64,000 nucleotides of DNA from Pseudooceanicola sp. HF7 (GCF_011806405.1 NZ_JAATOW010000004.1:172301-236300); one strand, 5' to 3'. Shown: positions 1-9,156, numbered from the stretch's first letter. Program-made: numbers and translations. The notes: generated from the letters alone by a model not told the origin.

Positions 1-2
1 TC

Positions 3-461
3 GCGGATTTCGGCTATGAAGAGACCCCGGGGCATCCCCATTTCGCGCATCCCGTCGAATGGCTGGGCTCTGCCGAGGAAGGTCAGTTCCACCTAGTGAC
101 CAACCAGCCCGAGAAGCAGCTTCACAGCCAGCTCTGGCATACCCCTGCGGGCATGAGCGGCGCGCCCGCGCCGCTGCGCATCAACCCCGCTGATATGGGC
201 GACATGCAGGCCGGGGACACCGTGCGCCTCTGGAATGATCGAGGCAGCTGCCTTGCCACCCTGCGCCCGGACACCGGCGTGCGGCCCGGCGTGCTGGTCA
301 TGCCCACCGGCGCCTGGTTCGATCCGGACCCGCAGACCGGCATCGAGCGCAACGGCAACCCGAACGTGCTGACCTCTGACCGGCGGACCTCCCGCCTGGG
401 GCAGGCCAGCGCGGCTCTCTCGGCCCTGGTGCGCATCGCGCCCGAGCCGGCAAAAGACTGA
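3..461 (+). CDS. C-terminal part of a BisC/TorA-type molybdopterin oxidoreductase (partial)
   Basis: The frame is open from the window edge and ends in TGA at 459-461, so only the last ~152 residues are present. They match the molybdopterin-dinucleotide-binding domain that closes biotin/methionine sulfoxide, TMAO and DMSO reductases of the BisC/TorA family: a HSQLWHT segment, RINPADM, GDTVRLWNDRG, RPGVLVMPTGAWFDP, then NGNPNVLTSDRRTSRL near the end. The domain holds the bis-MGD cofactor. Which S- or N-oxide is reduced cannot be told, and the Tat signal, if any, lies outside the window. The SDR gene follows after 11 nt with an AAGGAG ribosome site, so the two are probably co-transcribed. Confidence 0.85.
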   Translation, partial: ADFGYEETPGHPHFAHPVEWLGSAEEGQFHLVTNQPEKQLHSQLWHTPAGMSGAPAPLRINPADMGDMQAGDTVRLWNDRGSCLATLRPDTGVRPGVLVMPTGAWFDPDPQTGIERNGNPNVLTSDRRTSRLGQASAALSALVRIAPEPAKD

Positions 462-472
462 AGGAGAAGACT

Positions 473-1252
473 ATGGATCTGGGGATCCGGGGGCGCCGTG
501 CGCTTCTGACCGGTGGCAGCCGCGGCATGGGCCGTGCCTGCGCCATGGCCGTCGCCGCCGAGGGCGCAGAGGTCACCATCGCCGCGCGCGACGCCGCGCA
601 GCTTGAAAAGACCGCACAGGAAATCCGGGCAGAGACCGGCGCGACCGTGCATTGGGTCAGCGCCGACGTGACGACGGAAGACGGCCGGGCCAAGATCCTG
701 GAGGCCTGCCCCGCGCCCGACATCCTGCTGAACAACGCCGGCGGCATGCTGCCCGGCGATTTCCGCGACTGGAGCCGCGAAGACTGGATCGCCGCGGTGG
801 ACCTGATGATGCTGCCCCCCATCCTGATGATGCGGGAAGTGGTCGATGGCATGATGGATCGCGGCTGGGGCCGGATCGTCAACATCGTCTCGCGCTCCGT
901 GAAGATCCCGCAGCTTGAGCTGGGCCTGTCCAATGGCGCGCGTTCTGGCCTGGTGGGCTTTACCGCCGGGCTGGCGCGTCAGACCATCGCCAGGGGCGTC
1001 ACGATCAACAACCTGCTGCCCGGCCCCTTCGACACCAATGCCCAGCGGGAGCACATCGAAGGCATGGTGGAGCCCGGCGGCCCAACAGCCGATGAGCTGC
1101 ATGCGCAGCGCGCGGCGGGCAACCCGGCCGGCCGGATGGGCCGTCCCGAGGAGTTGGGCGCCTATTTCGCCTTCCTGTGTTCGCAGAACGCGGGCTTCGT
1201 CACCGGGCAGAACCTGCTGGTGGACGGCGGCAGCTATCCCGGCACCTACTGA
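473..1252 (+). CDS. SDR-family oxidoreductase with an atypical active site
   Basis: A 259-residue Rossmann-fold short-chain dehydrogenase/reductase. The cofactor motif TGGSRGMG is at residues 13-20, NNAG at 87-90, and the C-terminal FVTGQNLLVDGG is the usual SDR ending. The position of the catalytic YxxxK reads SNGAR (153-157), so both the Tyr and the Lys appear replaced by Ser and Arg. This either marks a divergent subfamily with different chemistry or a protein that no longer reduces carbonyls. It lies between a molybdoenzyme and dadA with short gaps (11 and 9 nt), suggesting one transcript. The substrate is unknown. Confidence 0.85.
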   Translation: MDLGIRGRRALLTGGSRGMGRACAMAVAAEGAEVTIAARDAAQLEKTAQEIRAETGATVHWVSADVTTEDGRAKILEACPAPDILLNNAGGMLPGDFRDWSREDWIAAVDLMMLPPILMMREVVDGMMDRGWGRIVNIVSRSVKIPQLELGLSNGARSGLVGFTAGLARQTIARGVTINNLLPGPFDTNAQREHIEGMVEPGGPTADELHAQRAAGNPAGRMGRPEELGAYFAFLCSQNAGFVTGQNLLVDGGSYPGTY

Positions 1253-1261
1253 GGCAGGCCC

Positions 1262-2488
1262 ATGAAGATCATCGTCATTGGCGCCGGCGTGGTGGGGGTC
1301 ACCTCTGCCTGGTATCTCACCCGCGACGGCCACGAGGTCACCGTGCTGGAAGCGCGCGAAGGCGCGGGGCTTGAGACCTCCTTCGGCAATGCCGGGGGGG
1401 TGTGCCCCGGTTTCGCCGGTCCCTGGGCCGCGCCGGGGATGCCCTTCAAGGCGGCGAAATGGATGTTCCAGCCCTCTGCCCCGCTGAAGGTCCGCCCGCG
1501 CGTTTCGATGCACCAATGGCGCTGGCTGGCGCAGTTCGTCGCCAATTGCACGCCAGAGCGCTTTGCCGCCAACAAGGCCCGGATGCAGAAGGTCGCGCAT
1601 TACTCCAAAGCCTGCCTGGTCGCCCTGCGACAGGAAACCGGAATCGAGTACGACCACGGCGAAGGCGGCGTGCTCCAGGTGTTCCAGACCCCTGATGAGC
1701 TGGAGGGCGGCAAGCGGTCCTCTGCGGTTCTGACCGAGCTCAGGATCCCGCACCGCATTTTAACGGCCGCCGAGGTGCTGGAGGTCGAGCCCGGGCTGGC
1801 GCGCAGTGACGTGCCCCTGTCCGGCGGCCTGCAGCTGACAACCGATGAGACCGGCGACTGCCACCTGTTCTGCAAGGCGCTGGCGCGCCTGGCCACGGCG
1901 GAAGGGGCGCAGTTCCGTTATGACACGCGGGTCACGGGCCTGCGTCTGGCGGGCGAAAAGATCACCGCCGTGAAGGTCGGCCCGGAAGAGATCGAAGCGG
2001 ACGCGGTGGTGATTGCCACGGGCCCGCAGATCGACCTGCTGAAGCCCCTTGGTCTCAACGTGCCGGTCTACCCGGTGAAGGGCTATTCCCTGACCGCCGA
2101 GATCACGGATGAGACCGCCGCGCCGCGCTCTTCCGTCATGGACGAGCATTCCAAGGTGATGATCACCCGCCTTGGGACCCGCCTGCGCGCAGCCGGCATC
2201 GCAGAGCTTGCCGGCTTCGACGACCGGATGCCGGCGCCGGTGCTGGACGGCCTGAAAGCCCGGGTGGCAGAGCTGTTCCCCGGCGCCGCCGATTACGAAG
2301 CCGCCGCGCTGTGGCACGGGTTCCGCCCGATGACGCCCGATGGCCCCTCACGGGTGGAAAAGACACGCTACGGCAACCTGTTCCTCAACCTCGGACATGG
2401 CTCCAACGGCTGGACCCAGGCCTGCGGGACCGGCCAGATGATGGCGGATCTGGTGGCGGATCGTCCCTTCGACCCCGCCGTGCGCTGA
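1262..2488 (+). CDS. dadA: D-amino-acid dehydrogenase (DadA-like FAD oxidoreductase)
   Basis: A 408-residue FAD-dependent oxidoreductase of the DAO/DadA family. It opens with the dinucleotide-binding motif GAGVVGVTSAWYL (residues 7-19), then ETSFGNAGG typical of DadA, and ends with FLNLGHGSNGWTQACGTG, the conserved DadA C-terminal FAD contact. DadA oxidatively deaminates D-amino acids to 2-oxo acids and ammonia, passing electrons to the respiratory chain at the inner membrane. It starts 9 nt after the SDR stop. An Lrp-type regulator lies convergently downstream, an arrangement often seen around amino-acid catabolic genes. Hydroxyproline or other secondary amines remain possible substrates. 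Confidence 0.9.
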   Translation: MKIIVIGAGVVGVTSAWYLTRDGHEVTVLEAREGAGLETSFGNAGGVCPGFAGPWAAPGMPFKAAKWMFQPSAPLKVRPRVSMHQWRWLAQFVANCTPERFAANKARMQKVAHYSKACLVALRQETGIEYDHGEGGVLQVFQTPDELEGGKRSSAVLTELRIPHRILTAAEVLEVEPGLARSDVPLSGGLQLTTDETGDCHLFCKALARLATAEGAQFRYDTRVTGLRLAGEKITAVKVGPEEIEADAVVIATGPQIDLLKPLGLNVPVYPVKGYSLTAEITDETAAPRSSVMDEHSKVMITRLGTRLRAAGIAELAGFDDRMPAPVLDGLKARVAELFPGAADYEAAALWHGFRPMTPDGPSRVEKTRYGNLFLNLGHGSNGWTQACGTGQMMADLVADRPFDPAVR

Positions 2489-2502
2489 CGGCAGAAAGGC
2501 CC

Positions 2503-2979
2503 CTACCCCCGGGTCGGTGTCAGCGGGATCGGGCGCTGTTCCTCGATCGCCTCCATCGCGAAGAAGGAGGTGACCGTCTCAAGCTCTATCTGGGAGATGA
2601 GGCGGCGATAGCAGGCGTCGTAGCTTGCCATGTCCCGCGTCACGATCTTGAGCATGTAGTCGTATTCGCCGCCGATGCGGAAGACATCCACCACGTCCTC
2701 GATCTGGGCGACATGCCTGCGGAAGGTCTCAAGCCAGTCCGCAGAATGGTGGCGTGTGCGGATCATCACGAAGACGACCAGCCCGGCGCCCACGGCTTCG
2801 CGGTTCAGCACCAGGGTGCGATTGCGGATCGCGCCGGCTTCTTCCAGCGCCTTGAGGCGGCGCCAGCAGGCGTTCTGGGACAGCCCCACCTTTTCGCTCA
2901 GCGCGCGCTGAGACAGGGAGGCATCGCGCTGCAGCTCATGCAGGATGCGGCAATCGATTTGATCCAGTTTTATCGCCAT
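2503..2979 (-). CDS. Lrp/AsnC-family transcriptional regulator
   Basis: A 158-residue Lrp/AsnC protein. The N-terminal winged HTH spans about residues 5-60 (LDQIDCRILHELQRDASLSQ, then GLSQNACWRRLKALEEAG), followed by the RAM/AsnC ligand-binding domain with the usual VxxVFRIGGEYDYMLKIV stretch. Such proteins form octamers and respond to amino acids. It is convergent with dadA (14 nt between stops), so it is a plausible but unproven regulator of the D-amino-acid genes. The gap from 2980 to the tRNA at 3278 shows no further gene. Confidence 0.9.
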   Translation of the reverse strand: MAIKLDQIDCRILHELQRDASLSQRALSEKVGLSQNACWRRLKALEEAGAIRNRTLVLNREAVGAGLVVFVMIRTRHHSADWLETFRRHVAQIEDVVDVFRIGGEYDYMLKIVTRDMASYDACYRRLISQIELETVTSFFAMEAIEEQRPIPLTPTRG

Positions 2980-3277
2980 CTGCCTATCACATGAATGAAT
3001 TTAGCTTCTAAGTATCGAAGATTCGGGCCGTGATGAAGCGAAAACCCGGATATTTCAACGTCAGCCTGGAAAGATCTGGCTAACGCAGCATGTGTCACGG
3101 CCCGAAAATGGAGCACCGACATGAGCGGTATTTTCAGGCAGGCCGACCGCGGATGATGGCTGGGCCGGCTGCACAGGGCGGAGAGATGTTCTTGGTGATC
3201 CCCCTTGTCGACATTCCCGTGCAATGCCCTAGCGAGCAAGGGGATTAGCGACACGGCAAGTGCTGCGATCGGGATGA

Positions 3278-3367
3278 TGGCGGAGGAGGTGGGATTCGAA
3301 CCCACGGTACGCTTTCACGTACGTCGGTTTTCAAGACCGGTGCAATCGACCACTCTGCCACTCCTCC
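3278..3367 (-). tRNA. tRNA-Ser (anticodon TGA)
   Basis: On the minus strand a 90-nt cloverleaf begins GGAGGAG, pairs with CTCCTCC at the 3' end, and carries an encoded CCA (plus-strand TGG at 3278-3280). The anticodon loop CTTGAAA contains TGA (plus TCA at 3331-3333). A long variable arm (ACGTACGTGAAAGCGTACCGT region) and the GGTTCGAATCC T-loop confirm a class II serine tRNA, reading UCA and wobble codons. Confidence 0.95.
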
Positions 3368-3555
3368 GACGCGGAAGGCTCTAGCGGGCGGCGCTTGATT
3401 CTGAAAGACGCAACTTGCGCTGCTACATGGCAGAGCTGACCTGGATTTGATCGGAAAGCGCTGGCCTTCCCCATGGCGTTCCGGTTACCAAAGTCAGCAA
3501 AGACAGGCATGATGGTACAGCCGCACGCCCCAAGAACGCCAAGCAGGAGCCCCTC

Positions 3556-4761
3556 ATGATGCCCCGCAAACCTCTTCCTGCCCTCAAGGCCCTGCTTGTC
3601 ACGGCCTGCCTGGCCGCAAGCACCCTGCCCGCAGCGGCCTTCGACACCAGCGCCCGTGCTGCCTATGTCGCGGACCTGAGCACCGGGACAGTGCTGCTGG
3701 CCAAGGATGCGGATACGCCGCTGCCGCCGGCCTCCATGTCGAAACTGATGACGCTCTACGTCGCCTTCGAGGCCATCCGCGATGGGCGGCTGAGCTTGGA
3801 TGAAAGACTGCCCGTCAGCCAGCACGCGATGGATTACGGCGGCTCGACCATGTTCCTGGACACGACCGATCACGTGAAGGTCCGCGACCTTCTGCAAGGC
3901 ATCATCGTGCTCTCGGGCAATGACGCCTGCGCCGTCATCGCAGAGGCGCTGTCCCCCGATGGCACGGAGGCCGGTTTTGCCCGCTACATGACCCAGCGGG
4001 CGCAACAGCTTGGCATGACGAGTTCCAGCTTCGCCAATTCGAACGGCTGGCCCGACCCCTACCAGCGCATGTCCGTGCGGGATCTTGCGCTGATCGCCAC
4101 CCGCATCATCGAGGACTTCCCGGAGTTCTACCCGCTGTTCTCGGAGACGGAGTACAAGTTCGACGGCCGCGCGCCGCAGAACATCCACAACCGCAATCCG
4201 CTGCTGGGCCTCGGGATCGGGGCGGACGGCCTGAAAACCGGCCATACCCAGGAAGCGGGCTACGGCCTTGTGGGCAGCGCCAAGCAGGGCGATCGTCGCG
4301 TTGTCTTCGTGCTGTCGGGGCTGGACAGCGTCCAGGCCCGGGCAGAGGAAAGCCGCTCCGTCGTTAACTGGGCCTTTCGCAACTTTCGCGAAACCACGCT
4401 CGTCCCCGCCGGCGAAGTGATCACCACTGCCCCGGTGTTCCAGGGCGCGGCCTCCGAAGTGGGGCTGACGGTGACCGAGGACCTGATCACACTGGTGCCG
4501 GTGCTGCAGGCTTCTGAAGGGGTGACCTCCGAGGCGGTCTTCGACGGGCCGATCCAGGCCCCCATCGACGCCGGGCAAGAGCTGGGCAGGCTGATCCTGC
4601 GCCCCGAGGGGCTGCCGGAACGCAGCGTGCCGCTGGTTGCGGCAACGGCCGTTCCCCAGGGTGGTTTCCTGACCAAGGTCCAATCCGCCGCCACCTACCT
4701 GATGCGCCGCATCAATCGTGGCCCGGCCGATGAAGGTGCCGCCACCGAGGCGGCCTCCTGA
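3556..4761 (+). CDS. D-alanyl-D-alanine carboxypeptidase (PBP5/6-type, peptidase S11)
   Basis: A 401-residue secreted low-molecular-weight penicillin-binding protein. An N-terminal signal peptide (basic MMPRK, hydrophobic stretch to ~28, TLPAAA cleavage region) precedes the S11 domain with all three catalytic motifs: SMSK at 60-63, SGN at 120-122 and KTG at 227-229. It trims the terminal D-Ala from peptidoglycan pentapeptides in the periplasm. A C-terminal PBP5-like beta domain follows. The start is supported by AGGAG at 3545-3549. It leads a run of genes with tmk (11-nt gap) and holB, an order common in alphaproteobacteria. Confidence 0.93.
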   Translation: MMPRKPLPALKALLVTACLAASTLPAAAFDTSARAAYVADLSTGTVLLAKDADTPLPPASMSKLMTLYVAFEAIRDGRLSLDERLPVSQHAMDYGGSTMFLDTTDHVKVRDLLQGIIVLSGNDACAVIAEALSPDGTEAGFARYMTQRAQQLGMTSSSFANSNGWPDPYQRMSVRDLALIATRIIEDFPEFYPLFSETEYKFDGRAPQNIHNRNPLLGLGIGADGLKTGHTQEAGYGLVGSAKQGDRRVVFVLSGLDSVQARAEESRSVVNWAFRNFRETTLVPAGEVITTAPVFQGAASEVGLTVTEDLITLVPVLQASEGVTSEAVFDGPIQAPIDAGQELGRLILRPEGLPERSVPLVAATAVPQGGFLTKVQSAATYLMRRINRGPADEGAATEAAS

Positions 4762-4772
4762 AGAGCAGAACC

Positions 4773-5402
4773 ATGGTCGCTGGGCTTTTCATCTCATTCG
4801 AAGGGATCGACGGATCCGGCAAGTCGACCCAGGCCCGCCGCCTGGCCGAAGCCCTGCGCGCGGCCGGCCGGGACGTGGTCCTGACCAGGGAACCCGGCGG
4901 CTCGCCCGGCGCAGAGGAGATCCGCGCGCTGGTGCTGAACGGCGACCCGGATCGCTGGTCAGCCGAAACGGAGATCCTGCTGTTCACCGCCGCCCGGCGG
5001 GACCACCTGGAACGCACGATCGCGCCGGCGCTGGAGCGCGGGGCCGTGGTGATCTGCGACCGTTTTGCCGACAGCACGCGGATGTACCAGGGCCTGTCGC
5101 GCGGCGACCTGAGGGAGACCGTCGACAAGCTTCATGCGCTGATGATCGGGCGGGAGCCGGACATCACCATGCTGATCGACATGGACCCGGCCGAGGGTCT
5201 GTCCCGCGCGCTTGGCAGACAGGGCGCGGACACCCGCTTTGAAGGCTTCGGCCAGGACCTACAGGACCGAATGCGCGCGGGCTTCCTGGAGCTGGCCGCG
5301 ACTGAACCACGGTTCCGCGTGGTTGCCGGCGCCGGCTCTGAAGACGAGGTTTTCGCGCGGCTCACCAAGGCCCTGCCAGAACTTGCCGAGGCCCTGGCAT
5401 GA
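4773..5402 (+). CDS. tmk: Thymidylate kinase
   Basis: A 209-residue dTMP kinase, normal length for the family. The P-loop GIDGSGKST is at residues 11-19, followed by LTREPGG (DRx-type substrate loop), the ICDRFADSTRMYQG segment that contacts dTMP, and a LID region LGRQGADTRFE. It phosphorylates dTMP to dTDP for DNA synthesis. Its last codons overlap the holB start by 4 nt (ATGA), so the two are translationally coupled. Confidence 0.97.
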   Translation: MVAGLFISFEGIDGSGKSTQARRLAEALRAAGRDVVLTREPGGSPGAEEIRALVLNGDPDRWSAETEILLFTAARRDHLERTIAPALERGAVVICDRFADSTRMYQGLSRGDLRETVDKLHALMIGREPDITMLIDMDPAEGLSRALGRQGADTRFEGFGQDLQDRMRAGFLELAATEPRFRVVAGAGSEDEVFARLTKALPELAEALA

Positions 5403-6547
5403 GCGAAGAGGATCTGCCGGAACCCGACCGCGTCGAAGGCGCCCCCCACCCCCGCGATACCCTGCGGCTGATCGGTCAGTCGCAGGCGGAAACGGAATTC
5501 CTGGATGCCTTCAACACCGGGCGCCTTCACCATGGCTGGATGATCACGGGGCCGCGCGGCTCCGGCAAGGCGACCCTGGCCTGGTCCATCGCGCGCTTCC
5601 TGCTGGCAACCCCGGATCCCGCCGCTGAGGCAGATGGCCTGTTCGGCGGCGCCGGGCTGGCCCCGGAGCTGGCAGAGACACTGGCGGTTTCCGCCGACCA
5701 CCCGGTCGCGCGCCGCATGGTGGCGGGCTCTGAACAGGGGCTTTTCGTCCTGCGGCGCGGGCACAACGAGAAGACCGGGCGCATCAAGGACCAGATCACG
5801 GTGGACGAGGCCCGGCGCCTGAAGAACTTCTTCTCGCTGTCGCAGGCCGATGGTGGACGCCGGGTGGTGATCGTGGATGCCGCCGATGAGCTGAACGTCT
5901 CTGCCGCGAATGCGCTGCTGAAACTGCTGGAAGAGCCGCCCGCACGGACCACCCTGCTGCTGGTCACGCACCAACCCTCTGCCCTGTTGCCCACGATCCG
6001 CTCGCGCTGCCGGATGCTGCGGCTGCACCCCTTGTCACCTGCGGACATGACAGAGGCCATGGACCAGGCCGGCATGACCGTTGAGCAACCAGAGCGCCTG
6101 GCCGCTCTTGCCGAAGGCTCTGTCGGGGCGGCCGTGCGGCTGACGAACCTGGACGGGCTGGCCCTTTACGCGCAATGGATCGCCATGCTGCGCGACATGC
6201 CACGGTTCGACCGGGCCCGTGCCCAGGCCCTGGCCGAAGCCGCCGCCGCACGCGGCGCGGAGGAACGGCGCGCCCTGATGGTCGTCCTGCTGGACCAGGC
6301 GCTGTCCCGCCTTGCCATCGCGGGGGCGACCGGCCAGATGCCCAGCCCCGAAGCCGCCCCCGGTGAGGCAGAGGCCTTTGCCCGGCTTGCCCCAACTCCC
6401 GCCGCAGCGCGGATCTGGGCGGCAGAAGCCCAGGAGATCGGCGCGCGTCTGCGTCACGGTCTGGCGGTCAACCTTGACCCTGCCGCACTCATCCTAGATA
6501 CGGTTTTCAAGCTTTCCAAAGCCGCCGCAGAGGCTCAGGCCCGCTGA
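5399..6547 (+). CDS. holB: DNA polymerase III subunit delta prime
   Basis: A 382-residue AAA+ clamp-loader subunit. It begins with an acidic leader, then GPRGSGKATLAW (Walker A type, near residues 48-59), a DQITVDEAR box, VVIVDAADELNVSAANALLKLLEEPP (Walker B and sensor region read across this stretch) and IRSRCRMLRL, the SRC motif. Delta prime helps load the beta sliding clamp. The start overlaps tmk by 4 nt, the classic tmk-holB pair. Confidence 0.95.
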   Translation: MSEEDLPEPDRVEGAPHPRDTLRLIGQSQAETEFLDAFNTGRLHHGWMITGPRGSGKATLAWSIARFLLATPDPAAEADGLFGGAGLAPELAETLAVSADHPVARRMVAGSEQGLFVLRRGHNEKTGRIKDQITVDEARRLKNFFSLSQADGGRRVVIVDAADELNVSAANALLKLLEEPPARTTLLLVTHQPSALLPTIRSRCRMLRLHPLSPADMTEAMDQAGMTVEQPERLAALAEGSVGAAVRLTNLDGLALYAQWIAMLRDMPRFDRARAQALAEAAAARGAEERRALMVVLLDQALSRLAIAGATGQMPSPEAAPGEAEAFARLAPTPAAARIWAAEAQEIGARLRHGLAVNLDPAALILDTVFKLSKAAAEAQAR

Positions 6548-6592
6548 CTTCCTTCCGGCATTTCGCGGAAGGCGGGACGACCAGACAGGAAA

Positions 6593-7408
6593 ATGATGAC
6601 CGATATTGCCCAGATCACCGACAGCCATTGCCATCTCGACTTTCCGGATTTCGAAGGCGAACTGGACCAGGTGATTGCCCGCGCAGCAGAGGCCGGCGTC
6701 ACCCGGATGGTGACGATCTGCACGAAGCTGGTCAACGAACCCTCTGTCCGCGTCATCGCAGAGGCCCATGACCCGGTCTTCTATGCTGCGGCGACCCACC
6801 CGATGTCCGTCGGCAAGGAGCCGATGGCGCGTTTCGACCAGCTGGTCGAGATCGCGAAACACCCCAAGATGGTGGGGATCGGAGAGACCGGCCTTGATTA
6901 CCACTACACGGCCGAAAGCGCCGAAGAGCAGCAGGAAAGCCTGCGTATCCATTGCGCCGCCGCACATGCTACCGGCCTGCCGCTGATCATCCATTCCCGC
7001 GACGCCGATGACGACATGGCCCGCATCCTGAGCGAGGAACATGCGAACGGCGCCTTTGACTGCGTGATGCACTGCTTCTCTTCGACAGAGGCGCTGGCGA
7101 AGGCCGCGCTGGACCTGGGTTTCTATCTGTCGATGTCCGGCATCGCCACCTTCCCCAAAAGCCAGGAGCTGCGCGACATCTTCGCCGCGGCCCCGCTGGA
7201 TCGGATTCTTGTGGAAACGGACAGCCCCTACCTGGCTCCGCCACCCCATCGCGGCAAGCGCAACGAACCCGCCTTCAGCGCCCTGACTGCAAAGGTCGGC
7301 GCAGAGATCTTCGGGCTGGACTACCCTGCCTTCGCAGCACGCACCCAGGCCAATTTCGAGCGCCTCTTCGCCAAGGCCGCGGCCTGGCAGAAAGAGGGCG
7401 TTGCCTGA
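6593..7408 (+). CDS. TatD-family metal-dependent hydrolase
   Basis: A 271-residue TIM-barrel amidohydrolase. Signature elements are DSHCHLDFPDFEG near the N-terminus, GIGETGLDYHY, HSRDADDD, HCFSSTEALAK, and VETDSPYLAP-PPHRGKRNEP near the end, which supply the metal-binding His, Glu and Asp residues. TatD proteins are Mg2+-dependent DNases or hydrolases in DNA repair and quality control. The start may be either ATG of ATGATG at 6593/6596, after AGGAAA. The stop overlaps the next start by one base (TGATG). Confidence 0.93.
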   Translation: MMTDIAQITDSHCHLDFPDFEGELDQVIARAAEAGVTRMVTICTKLVNEPSVRVIAEAHDPVFYAAATHPMSVGKEPMARFDQLVEIAKHPKMVGIGETGLDYHYTAESAEEQQESLRIHCAAAHATGLPLIIHSRDADDDMARILSEEHANGAFDCVMHCFSSTEALAKAALDLGFYLSMSGIATFPKSQELRDIFAAAPLDRILVETDSPYLAPPPHRGKRNEPAFSALTAKVGAEIFGLDYPAFAARTQANFERLFAKAAAWQKEGVA

Positions 7409-8205
7409 TGGCCCAACTGCGTTTCACGATCCTTGGCTGCGGCTCTTCCGGCGGCGTGCCCCGGCTTGGCGGCCATTGGGGCGATTGCGACCCCGCCAAC
7501 CCCCGGAACATCCGCCGCCGCTGCTCCATGCTGGTGGAACAGGAAGGCGCCGAGGGCACGACTCGTGTGCTCATCGACACCTCACCCGACATGCGTGCGC
7601 AGCTTCTGGATGCCGGGATCGGTGAGCTGGACGGGGTGGCCTTTACCCATGCCCATGCCGATCACGTGCATGGCATAGACGACCTGCGCCAGATCGTCTT
7701 CAACACCCACAAGCGGCTGCCCGTCTGGGCCGATGGCGACACGCAGGAAAGCCTGTATTCCCGCTTCGGCTATGCCTTCGTGCAGCCAGAGGGCTCTCCC
7801 TATCCCCCGATCCTAGAGATGCATACGATCGAGGGGGCGTTCACCATCAAGGGCGCCGGCGGCCCGATCACGCTGCTGCCCTTCCGGGTCAACCATGGCT
7901 CCATCGACGCGCTCGGCTTCCGGATCCGCGACCTGGCCTATCTGCCCGATGTCGCCAAGATGAGCGACGAGGCCTGGGAAGCCTGTGCAGGTCTTGATTG
8001 CTGGGTGCTTGATGCCCTGCGCCGCAAGCCGCATCCCACCCACAGCCACCTTGAGCAATCGCTGGACTGGATCGCCCGCGCCGCGCCGGAGCGCGCCGTC
8101 CTTACCAACATGCACATCGACCTAGATTACCAGGCGATGGCCGATGAAACGCCAGAACATATCATTCCTGCCTATGACGGACTTCAGATCACATATGAGA
8201 TCTGA
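7408..8205 (+). CDS. MBL-fold hydrolase, PhnP-like phosphoribosyl cyclic phosphodiesterase family
   Basis: A 265-residue metallo-beta-lactamase-fold protein with the HAHADH zinc motif at 81-86 followed by VHGIDDLRQ. The N-terminal ILGCGSSGGVPR and the ending LTNMHIDLDY are typical of the PhnP subgroup, which hydrolyses cyclic ribose phosphates. The gene overlaps the tatD stop by one base, the standard tatD-MBL pair of alphaproteobacteria, so a general phosphodiesterase role is as likely as phosphonate use. A phnM-like gene does occur about 27 kb away (34942-36078). Confidence 0.88.
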   Translation: MAQLRFTILGCGSSGGVPRLGGHWGDCDPANPRNIRRRCSMLVEQEGAEGTTRVLIDTSPDMRAQLLDAGIGELDGVAFTHAHADHVHGIDDLRQIVFNTHKRLPVWADGDTQESLYSRFGYAFVQPEGSPYPPILEMHTIEGAFTIKGAGGPITLLPFRVNHGSIDALGFRIRDLAYLPDVAKMSDEAWEACAGLDCWVLDALRRKPHPTHSHLEQSLDWIARAAPERAVLTNMHIDLDYQAMADETPEHIIPAYDGLQITYEI

Positions 8206-8223
8206 CCGCCCGATCAGTGCCGC

Positions 8224-9156
8224 ATGAGCGCCTTGCTGACCATCGTCCTGCCGGTCTTCATGGTGATCGGCGCGGGCTACCTGGCGACGCGGGTGCAGAT
8301 CGTGAACCAATCGGTGATCGACGGGCTGATGCGCTTCACCCAGGGCGTCGCCTTCCCCATTCTGCTCTTCCGCGCCATCACCCAGTTCGACGTCGGCGCC
8401 GCCTTCCACCTGCCGCTTCTGCTCAGTTTCTATGCCGCGGCGATCACCTGTTTCTTCATCGGCCTCTTCGGCGCACGTGCGCTTGGGCGGGATGCCCAGG
8501 ACAGCGTGGTGATCGGCTTCTGCTGCCTGTTCTCCAACTCCATGATGCTGGGGGTGCCGATCACGGAACGGGCCTTCGGAACCGGTGCGCTGGATGCGAA
8601 CTTCGCCATCATCGCGATCCATGCGCCGCTGGGCTACACGATCGGCATCGTCGCGATGGAGATCGTGCGCGCCGGCGGCAGCGGGCTGGACGCCTGGAGC
8701 CTTGCGCGCCGCATCGTCACCCAGATTTCCCGCAATCCGCTGGTCATCGGCCTGGCCTGCGGCTTCGCGGTCAACTTAAGCGGCCTGCCGGTGCCGGTGT
8801 CGCTGGGCGATGCCATGGACATGGTTGCCCGCGCGGCCCTGCCCTGCGCCCTCTTCGCCGTGGGCGGTGTGCTTGTCCAATACAAGCTCGAGGGCGACTG
8901 GCGCCTGATCGGCATGATCTGCGTGGTGACCCTGGCCATCCACCCTGGCCTGACCTGGATCTTCGGCACGATGGGCAACCTGAGCGTCGGCGACTTCCGG
9001 TCCGCCGTCCTGACGGCCGCCTGCGCCCCCGGGGTGAATACCTATGTCTTCGCCAATCTCTATAACCGCGGAAAACGCTCTGCCGCCTCGGCGCTGTTGA
9101 TCTCGACCGCTGTCTGCCTGTTCACAATGTGGTTCTGGCTGACCCTGCTGCCCTGA
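8224..9156 (+). CDS. AEC-family (auxin efflux carrier-like) transporter
   Basis: A 310-residue, ~10-helix integral membrane protein. The helices are visible from VLPVFMVIGAGYLATR at the N-terminus to the last LISTAVCLFTMWFWLTLLP segment. A central conserved stretch FSNSMMLGVPITERAFG and the C-terminal LTAACAPGVNTYVFANLY are AEC signatures. The family exports or imports small organic acids. The ATG follows the preceding stop by 18 nt, so it may be co-transcribed. The substrate is not predictable. Confidence 0.88.
   Translation: MSALLTIVLPVFMVIGAGYLATRVQIVNQSVIDGLMRFTQGVAFPILLFRAITQFDVGAAFHLPLLLSFYAAAITCFFIGLFGARALGRDAQDSVVIGFCCLFSNSMMLGVPITERAFGTGALDANFAIIAIHAPLGYTIGIVAMEIVRAGGSGLDAWSLARRIVTQISRNPLVIGLACGFAVNLSGLPVPVSLGDAMDMVARAALPCALFAVGGVLVQYKLEGDWRLIGMICVVTLAIHPGLTWIFGTMGNLSVGDFRSAVLTAACAPGVNTYVFANLYNRGKRSAASALLISTAVCLFTMWFWLTLLP

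Noticed and set aside
122..1753. Long minus-strand open frame opposite the molybdoenzyme end, SDR and dadA
   Set aside because: Low-complexity His/Gly/Arg-rich translation typical of the antisense of high-GC genes; no ribosome site or family motif.
2970..3305. Minus frame between the Lrp gene and tRNA-Ser
   Set aside because: It overlaps the tRNA and shows no recognisable domain or ribosome site.
3331..4683. 450-codon minus frame opposite the carboxypeptidase
   Set aside because: Antisense shadow; the plus strand has a signal peptide and all S11 motifs, and the frame also runs into the tRNA.
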